Part shown: positions 57,993 through 64,000 of the stretch, in pieces
Layout: each line of letters starts with the position of its first letter
How positions within the stretch are numbered: the stretch's first letter is position 1
NCBI RefSeq assembly: GCF_016862455.1
Contig: NZ_BOMZ01000047.1
Location: forward strand, 37,283 to 101,282
Direction: 5' to 3'
DNA: 64,000 nt
DNA from: Actinoplanes utahensis
GTDB taxonomy: Bacteria > Actinomycetota > Actinomycetes > Mycobacteriales > Micromonosporaceae
Notes under the pieces: model-generated
Told to the model about the DNA's origin: nothing
Seen by the model: only the letters and a program-made list of their open reading frames with translations
Databases searched by the model: none
Position numbers and translations under genes: made by a program

Positions 57993-60900
57993 CTAGCTCT
58001 TCAGGCCGTGCTCGATCGCCTCGATGATGCGGGGCCGCAGCTCGGCGGCGCTGACGATGGCGTCGACCGAACCGACCTCCACCGCCCGCTGGATGCTGTG
58101 CACCCGATCGAATTCGGCCGCCACCTCACCCAGCTTCTCCGCCCGCACCGACGACTGGACCTCGGCGAGGTGGGTGCTGAGCGCGGCCCGCTCCGCGCCA
58201 CCGGCCGCCGCGACCCGCGCCTGCAACTCGGCGACCCGTGGGTCGTTGGCGGTCCGGTTGTTGACCTCGCCGGCGAACACGACGGCCGCCGCGGGCGCGC
58301 CGCCGAGCACCGACGCGAACGAGCCCTCCAGGGCGAGAACGGTCATGTTCGGGTTGAGCGCCTTCGAGAAGACCACGAACGCGCCGCCGTGATAGCGGGA
58401 GATCACGCAGAACACGATCGGGCCCTCGAAGTTGACGATCGCCCGGCCGATCTCCGCGCCGTACTCCAGCTGAAGGTTCCGCATGGACTCCGGAGAACCA
58501 TCGAAACCGGACAGATTCGCGAGTACGACCAACGGACGGTTCCCCGACGCGGCGTTGATCGCCCGTGCCGTCTTCTTCGACGAGCGCGGGAACAGCGTGC
58601 CCGCCGTGTAGGTGTCCGGGCCGTCGGTGGGCGGGAATCCCCGGCGGGGCACCGAACGGGACTCGATGCCGAGCAGGCAGACCGGCCGGCCGCCGATGTG
58701 CGCGTCCTGCACGACCGAGGTGTCGGCGTCCGCCATGCCCGCCCACCGCTCCAGGACCGGGTGATCCTGATCGGACACGGCACGCATGACCGTACGGATG
58801 TCGAAAGCCTTCTTGCGGTCCGGGTTGTGCGTCGTCGAGAAGATCTCACCGACCGTGGCGAAGTCGCTGCCGGCCACCGTGTGCGGGTAACCGGAGATGT
58901 CCCGGTCGACCGGGTCGGTGGAGGGCGCCGGCCGCGGGCCGGTCTCGCCGGGCACCACATAGGTGTGGTCGTAATGCGCCATCAGCACGTCGCGGGCGGC
59001 CGGAAGCGACGGCGCCCAGTACTGCGCCTGACCGTTCGGTCCCATCACCCGGTCGTACCCGCCGATGCCGAAGTTGTCCTCGGCCGAGACACCGCCGGAG
59101 AAGTCCAGGGACTGCTTGCCGGTCAGCACCATCGCCGAGTCCGGCGTCATCACCAGGATGCCCTTGGTGTGCATGAGCATGGTGGCTTCGGCGTTCCAGT
59201 ACGGCTGCGCGCCCACGTTGATCCCCGCCACCACGACGTTGATCTCGCCGCCGGCCTGGGTGAACGTGACGATCCGCTTGAGCGCGGCGGCCACCCAGTC
59301 CATGTTCTCGGTGCCGGAGGTCATCGAGATCCGGGCGCCGGCGGACAGCGCGAACCATTCCAGGGGTACCCGCATCGACGAAGCCAGGTCCAGGGCCGCG
59401 ATGACCCGCGCGCACTCCGGCTCCGACAGCGCGCCCAGCGACTTGGTCGGGTCGCCGAGCAGCACCACCCGGGTGATGCCCTCCGGGTAACGGTCGGTGA
59501 CCGTGGTGACCACACCGGCGACGATGGCGGCCGAGTTCCTGCCCTTGGGCCGGTCGACCGGCTCGAGCGCCCCGTCGACCAGGTCGTACTCGGTGAAGTC
59601 GCCGAGCAGAGCGGTCAGCTCGTACGGGTACACCGTGCCCCGCCGGGCCGCCCGCAGCACCTTCTGCCGGTAGTCGTCGAGCGGCTGCACCGGGTCGGTC
59701 GACGGCTCACCGACGTGCAGGTGGGCGCCGTTGCCCGGCTCCAGGGTGATCGTCACCGCCACCTCGGTCAGCTCCCCGCTGGAGCGGCGCTGCCGGGCGA
59801 TGAACTGCACCTCCTCCAGGCCCGCGCCGCTCGCGGTCGGCAGGATGCGCTGGACCAGGGCGTTGAGTTCCTCGATCGACAGTTCGGTGACCGGCCAGAC
59901 GTACATCATGATCCGGTTGGTGTCGAACCGCTTGTTCTGCGGGCGCTGCGCCTGGATGTTGCGGATCGCGTCCAGGGCGAGCGTGACCGCCTCCTCCAGC
60001 GCGGGCAGCGCGACCAGGCGGCCGTCGGTCTCGCGCAGGGCGGTCAGGTCGCGGACCTGGTACATCGCGACGAGGCGCTCGTCGGAGGGGTTGCTCTTGG
60101 CGACCGCCGTGAAGAGGTACATCTCCTCGTCGGTGGAGGGCAGCCGGGTGAGGTCGAACTCGCGGAGCCGTTCGATCTGCAGCCGCTGGGCGATCTGCGG
60201 GTGAAGTCCGCGGATCAGCCGATCCTCGGCGAAACGTCCGGACTCATCGGCACGGAAGGTGAAGTGGTGGTGCATCGTCGCGCCGCTGACACCAGCGATC
60301 GTCGTGGTGACCCGCCGGACCCCCGGCACGGACACGTCGGCGAACAGCGCACTGAGATGGGCCGCCATCTCGTCGGCGGACGGCTGGTCCTCCCAGGAGA
60401 CGTAGATGTCGGAGACATCCGCCTCAGTCGTCCCCAGCGCCGTGAGCGATGCCGACAAGTCGGAGATGTCGACGGCGGTGGCGGCGATGCGGGTGACGCT
60501 CTCCCCACTGTGGGTCGTCGTCATGAACCGGATGTCACCCACCGACAGGGCCGACGGCGTGGAGAGACCACGGTTGTCGTAGTACCGGCGGGTCAGCACC
60601 TCCAGCAGCGGGATGTGATCCCGCCCCGGCCGCCCGATCCGCTGCCCCAGCAGCCGGACCAGCGGCTCCGAACACGCCACCATGCTCTGGATCCGCTCGG
60701 CACGGTCCGGCGTGTCCGGGTGGTGGTCGAGATGCCGCAGGTGGGCCCGCACCGAGGCATAGACCTCCGCCCGGGTACGCCGCAGCAGCGGCTGGGCGAA
60801 CCACCGGAACACGATGCCCCGGGCCAGGTCCGACACCGACGGGAACCGGATCTGGGTCGCCTCGATCACGTGCTCCAGCGCGATCCCGGCCCGTTCGGCG

Positions 60901-63395
60901 AGCGGCTCCTGCGGCGGGTTCCCGGCGATCCACAGGCGCAGGATCTCCGAGACGACACCCACGTTCGCCGCCGACCGCTGCAGCGCCAGGAAGATCCGGA
61001 AGACCGCGTCCTCGAGTTCCCGGGTCCGGTCCAGGCTGGTCACGCCGTAGTGCCCGAGCACCTGGGTGAGCCGCGTCTGGAACGCCGGCGTGACACCGGC
61101 CCGCTCCACGTCGAGGCTCTGCAGGTAGGCGTGGAAGTACTCGCGGGGGCTGTGCACCGCGTTGCCCGGCTCGGTCTTCCAGTCGTCGCCGGGCTTGTTG
61201 CGGCTGAGTTCGAGCAGGTCGGCGCAGATCGTCAGCAGTTCGATCTCACCGGCGCCGGGGCGGCGGCCGTGCCCGGCCAGGTACGCCTTGACCACGCTCG
61301 GGTCGACGTCGTACCCGAGCAGCAGCGCCCGCAGATCGTCCGGACCGTGGTCGGCGGACTCACCGGCGGGCAGGTCGATCTCGATGGGCGCGTTCTCCTC
61401 CGGAGCGTCGTCCACGGCGTCCCCGATGGGCTCCAGGCGCATCAGCGGCGCGCCGGTCTCCACCTGGCTGCCGACGGCGACCGGGCATTCCCGTACCCGG
61501 GCCTTGAACGGCGCCCGCAGCACGTTCTCCATCTTCATGCTCTCCAGCACGAGGATCGGCGCGCCCGCCTCGACCTCGTCGCCGACCGCGAGAGGAGTGG
61601 CCACCACCAGGGCGGGCGCGGGCGAGCGGACCACGCCGCCCTCGTCCCGGCTGACCCGGTGCGTGACACCGTCCACCTCGATCGTGTGGATCGGGCCGTG
61701 CGTGGCGGTGACCAGGCGGAACCGGTGGCCGTTGACGAACATCTGCTGGCTGTGCTCGTCGAACCGTTCGCTGATCACGTCGGCGTACCCGAACGATCCA
61801 CCGGAGAAGATCCCGACCCGGAAGCGGTTGCGGCCCAGCCGGGACACCTGCACCCGGTAGCCGACGCCGCGCAGCTTCAGGTCGAGCGGACGGCCGGAGT
61901 CGTGCTGCACCTGCGGGCGGCCGCCGTGCGCGGTGGTGAGCAGGCGCTGCCGGGAGATCTCCTCCTCATCCTGGTACGCCTCGATGCCGGCGGCGGCCAG
62001 GGCGATGCCGGAGTGCCGGTGGCTGATGAGGCGGCCCTCGGCGCGGACCCGGTCGATCCAGCCGGTGTCGGCGGAGCCGTCGACGACCTCGGGCTGGTCG
62101 AGCAGGTCCAGGACGAAGCTCTTGTTGGTGGAGCCGCCCTCGATGATGACGGTGGTTTCGGCCATGGCCCGGCGCAGGCGCCCGAGGGCCTCGTCGCGGT
62201 TCCGGCCGTACGCGATGATCTTGGCGATCATCGAGTCGAAGGCCGCCGGAATGCTGTCGCCCTCGCTCACCCCGGTGTCCACCCGGATGCCGGGCCCGGC
62301 CGGCAGCGCGAGCCGCGCGATGCGTCCCGGTGACGGAGCGAAGTCGCGGTCCGGGTCCTCGGCGTTCAGCCGCGCCTCCACCGCGTGTCCCTGCTCGGCC
62401 GGGGGCGGACCGTCCAGCCGCCCGCCGGCCGCCACGTGCAGCTGGAGTTTGACCAGGTCGGTGCCCGTGGTGATCTCGGTGATCGGGTGCTCGACCTGCA
62501 GTCGCGTGTTCACCTCGAGGAAGGCGAACAGCTTCTCACCCGGGTGGTACAGGAACTCGACGGTGCCCGCGCCCCGGTAACCCACCGCGAGCGCCAGCCG
62601 GACCGCCGACTCCTTGAGCTCGGCCGCCTGCTCCGGCGCCATCACGACCGAGGACGACTCCTCGATGATCTTCTGGTTGCGCCGCTGGACCGAACAGTCC
62701 CGGACGCCCAGCGCCCACGCGCCGCCCTGCCCGTCCGCGATCATCTGCACTTCGACGTGCCGCGCGCCGGTGACCAGGCGCTCCAGGAACACCACGCCCG
62801 AGCCGAACGCCCGCAGCGCCTCCTGGCTGGTCCGCTCGTAGGCGTCGGTGAGATCAGCGGCCGAGTCGACGCGCCGGATGCCGCGCCCGCCACCGCCGGC
62901 GGTCGCCTTCAGCATCAGCGGATAGCCGATCTCGTCGCCGGCCCGCAACGCGTCCTCGAGCGTCGCCACCTCGCCGCGGCTCCACGGCGCGACCGGAACA
63001 CCGACCTCCTCGGCGATCAGCTTCGAGCCGATCTTGTCACCGAGTTTGCGCATCGCCTCCGCGCTGGGCCCGACGAACGTCACCCCGACCCGGTCGCACA
63101 GCTCTGCGAACACCGGGTCCTCGGCGACGAAACCCCAGCCCACCCAGGCCGCGTCCGCGCCGGTCTCGCGCAGCGCCTGCTCCAGCAGCGCGTGGTTGAG
63201 GTAGGGCCGGGCGGCGGCCGGGCCGAGCGGATACGTCAGATCCGCCTCACGGACGAACGTCGACGTGCGGTCCTCGTCGGTGTAGAGGGCGACCGTCTCG
63301 ATCCGGGTCCCGGTCTCCGCGGACAGATCCCGCACGGCGTGGATGAGCCGCATGGCGGCTTCCCCACGGTTGATGATCGCGACACGCCTGAACAC
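57993..63395 (-). CDS. Single-chain, eukaryote-like acetyl-CoA carboxylase
   Basis: An 1800-residue enzyme with all activities of fatty-acid carboxylation in one chain. Biotin carboxylase covers about 1-450 (ATP-grasp LKATAGGGGRGIRR near 161, EVNTRLQVEHPITE near 292). The biotinyl domain has LESMKMENV with the biotin Lys at about 621. A central region (about 680-1240) resembles the ACC-specific middle domains of eukaryotic enzymes. The carboxyltransferase (about 1270-1745) has VVLLGDPTKSLGALSEPE and the later GRPVCLLGIESRSVPRRGFP segment. It would make malonyl- or methylmalonyl-CoA. Other actinobacteria use separate AccA/AccB subunits. The GTG has GGGAGG 8 nt upstream. It is alone, without fatty-acid or polyketide genes nearby. 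Confidence 0.9.
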   Translation of the reverse strand: MFRRVAIINRGEAAMRLIHAVRDLSAETGTRIETVALYTDEDRTSTFVREADLTYPLGPAAARPYLNHALLEQALRETGADAAWVGWGFVAEDPVFAELCDRVGVTFVGPSAEAMRKLGDKIGSKLIAEEVGVPVAPWSRGEVATLEDALRAGDEIGYPLMLKATAGGGGRGIRRVDSAADLTDAYERTSQEALRAFGSGVVFLERLVTGARHVEVQMIADGQGGAWALGVRDCSVQRRNQKIIEESSSVVMAPEQAAELKESAVRLALAVGYRGAGTVEFLYHPGEKLFAFLEVNTRLQVEHPITEITTGTDLVKLQLHVAAGGRLDGPPPAEQGHAVEARLNAEDPDRDFAPSPGRIARLALPAGPGIRVDTGVSEGDSIPAAFDSMIAKIIAYGRNRDEALGRLRRAMAETTVIIEGGSTNKSFVLDLLDQPEVVDGSADTGWIDRVRAEGRLISHRHSGIALAAAGIEAYQDEEEISRQRLLTTAHGGRPQVQHDSGRPLDLKLRGVGYRVQVSRLGRNRFRVGIFSGGSFGYADVISERFDEHSQQMFVNGHRFRLVTATHGPIHTIEVDGVTHRVSRDEGGVVRSPAPALVVATPLAVGDEVEAGAPILVLESMKMENVLRAPFKARVRECPVAVGSQVETGAPLMRLEPIGDAVDDAPEENAPIEIDLPAGESADHGPDDLRALLLGYDVDPSVVKAYLAGHGRRPGAGEIELLTICADLLELSRNKPGDDWKTEPGNAVHSPREYFHAYLQSLDVERAGVTPAFQTRLTQVLGHYGVTSLDRTRELEDAVFRIFLALQRSAANVGVVSEILRLWIAGNPPQEPLAERAGIALEHVIEATQIRFPSVSDLARGIVFRWFAQPLLRRTRAEVYASVRAHLRHLDHHPDTPDRAERIQSMVACSEPLVRLLGQRIGRPGRDHIPLLEVLTRRYYDNRGLSTPSALSVGDIRFMTTTHSGESVTRIAATAVDISDLSASLTALGTTEADVSDIYVSWEDQPSADEMAAHLSALFADVSVPGVRRVTTTIAGVSGATMHHHFTFRADESGRFAEDRLIRGLHPQIAQRLQIERLREFDLTRLPSTDEEMYLFTAVAKSNPSDERLVAMYQVRDLTALRETDGRLVALPALEEAVTLALDAIRNIQAQRPQNKRFDTNRIMMYVWPVTELSIEELNALVQRILPTASGAGLEEVQFIARQRRSSGELTEVAVTITLEPGNGAHLHVGEPSTDPVQPLDDYRQKVLRAARRGTVYPYELTALLGDFTEYDLVDGALEPVDRPKGRNSAAIVAGVVTTVTDRYPEGITRVVLLGDPTKSLGALSEPECARVIAALDLASSMRVPLEWFALSAGARISMTSGTENMDWVAAALKRIVTFTQAGGEINVVVAGINVGAQPYWNAEATMLMHTKGILVMTPDSAMVLTGKQSLDFSGGVSAEDNFGIGGYDRVMGPNGQAQYWAPSLPAARDVLMAHYDHTYVVPGETGPRPAPSTDPVDRDISGYPHTVAGSDFATVGEIFSTTHNPDRKKAFDIRTVMRAVSDQDHPVLERWAGMADADTSVVQDAHIGGRPVCLLGIESRSVPRRGFPPTDGPDTYTAGTLFPRSSKKTARAINAASGNRPLVVLANLSGFDGSPESMRNLQLEYGAEIGRAIVNFEGPIVFCVISRYHGGAFVVFSKALNPNMTVLALEGSFASVLGGAPAAAVVFAGEVNNRTANDPRVAELQARVAAAGGAERAALSTHLAEVQSSVRAEKLGEVAAEFDRVHSIQRAVEVGSVDAIVSAAELRPRIIEAIEHGLKS

Positions 63396-63730
63396 TTGCC
63401 GAGCCTCCCGATTGCCCCGTCAGCTTTCTCCTCCTCCACCCTCTCGGCTACCGTCCGGTCGAGCCATACGCCGGATCATGCATGTCGGGCACCGTTGTTT
63501 GTAGGAATCCTCCAATCGGCGTTGTCCCCGACGGCCAGAGGGTCACGGCGAGTGATCTTGGGAGCAAAAACCACAATCCCAGATTCCGTACGACATAGGG
63601 CCGTCCCCGCCACATCGATCCCGTCCCGTCACCCCCACGCGACGTGGCGATCCCCGCACGGCCGACACGCGGCCGCCGGGCTGGATGCGGGCCTTACGGG
63701 CTGTCGCCTCCCGCATCTACTGTCAGCCCC
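63396..63730. other. Divergent promoter gap
   Basis: No gene is seen. It should hold the ACC promoter (minus) and that of the MOSC gene (plus). TACTGT (63718-63723) ends 7 nt before the ATG at 63731 and is a candidate -10 for a leaderless transcript. Confidence 0.45.
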
Positions 63731-64000
63731 ATGCAGATCACCGAGATCCGCCGCTACCCGGTGAAATCCATGCTCGGCGAGCAGATCCCCGCCGCCGTCC
63801 TGGGCGCCCGCGGCCTCACCGGCGACCGGCTGTGGGCCGTCCGTGACGCCGACGGCAAGTTCGGCAGCGGGAAGAACACCCGCCGCTTCCGCCGTATCCC
63901 GTCACCGCCGGCGACACCTGCTCCTGGCTCGATCCCACCCCGTCTCACGGCTGAGCCCCTGCCGTCTCCCGGATCCGTCCCACCTGTCCCGTGCCTGAAG
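63731..64000 (+). CDS. N-terminal part of a MOSC-domain protein, possibly disrupted
   Basis: The frame begins MQITEIRRYPVKSMLGEQ and continues GARGLTGDRLWAVRDADGKF to SGKNTRRFRR, which is the N-terminal beta-barrel of MOSC (molybdenum-cofactor sulfurase C-terminal) proteins. These handle sulfur for the molybdenum cofactor. After RRIP (about residue 60) the sequence turns Pro-rich and no longer fits the family, although no stop appears before the window edge. A frameshift or deletion near 63900 is possible. The rest lies outside the window. Confidence 0.65.
   Translation, partial: MQITEIRRYPVKSMLGEQIPAAVLGARGLTGDRLWAVRDADGKFGSGKNTRRFRRIPSPPATPAPGSIPPRLTAEPLPSPGSVPPVPCLK

Noticed and set aside
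58008..62333. A 1441-codon open frame on the plus strand
   Set aside because: It is antisense to the acetyl-CoA carboxylase gene. Its translation is Arg/Gly/Asp-rich without domains, as expected for the mirror of a GC-rich gene.
57993..63395. Pyruvate or long-chain acyl-CoA carboxylase
   Set aside because: The chain is too long, has an ACC-like central region and a CT domain of the acetyl-CoA type. A pyruvate-binding HMGL-like domain is absent.

Overview
The window is a 64 kb piece of a very GC-rich actinobacterial chromosome. Almost every gene ends its codons in G or C, GTG and TTG starts are common, and regulators of the GlxA, TetR, GntR, CGNR, ECF-sigma and HisKA_3 types are frequent. The gene mix (a Nur-type nickel operon, ECF42 sigma with a DGPF partner, PF04672-type methyltransferase, single-chain acetyl-CoA carboxylase, PL11 pectin lyase) and the interspersed palindromes best fit Micromonosporaceae such as Actinoplanes. 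That placement is an inference. No rRNA, tRNA, CRISPR array, IS transposase, integrase or phage gene was recognised.

Left part (1-8.8 kb): the 3' end of an unrecognised gene with a strong terminator, a small P-loop kinase, a run of two DJ-1/PfpI proteins and a PlsC acyltransferase, then a five-gene nickel-type ABC importer (nikABCDE-like). The importer is preceded by a palindrome that matches the Nur box. Its first ATPase gene has been lengthened in frame by a palindromic repeat that also occurs at three other places.

8.7-25 kb: a patchwork of single genes and regulator/target pairs. These are an ABM monooxygenase, an FAD oxidoreductase, a membrane Ser/Thr kinase, an esterase, GntR plus a DUF1648 membrane protein, an MFS exporter, CGNR versus EamA, TetR versus a membrane protein, a 730-residue BioD-like/SMI1-KNR4 fusion, a lone sensor-domain protein and an ECF42 sigma factor with its DGPF protein.

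25-40 kb: GNAT, a decayed gene, a cupin/alcohol dehydrogenase/GXWXG operon, and a carbohydrate locus with two permeases, a binding protein and PL11 rhamnogalacturonan lyase behind a LacI-type operator. An ECF sigma/anti-sigma/DUF4331/TPR cluster follows, then a membrane protein under twin TetR-type operators.

40-55 kb: a HAD protein, a long 55-bp minisatellite, a second-type NAD-dependent DNA ligase, a 1.1 kb repeat-bearing gap, an SRPBCC/DUF2867 protein with divergent TetR, and a phosphotransferase interrupted by repeats. Next come a DUF1023 hydrolase/SigE-family sigma/membrane protein operon with an ECF-type promoter, a two-component system and a Vps62-like (DUF946) membrane protein.

55-64 kb: a SAM methyltransferase, a GGDEF-EAL gene broken by one extra G in a G5 run, an 1800-residue eukaryote-like acetyl-CoA carboxylase, and the start of a MOSC-type protein.

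Two themes recur. Tandem or palindromic repeats of many different periods (18, 26, 27, 36 and 55 bp) are spread through both gaps and genes, with in-frame expansions in at least three genes. Several starts lie 6-7 nt after a TAnnnT hexamer, as expected for leaderless transcripts.
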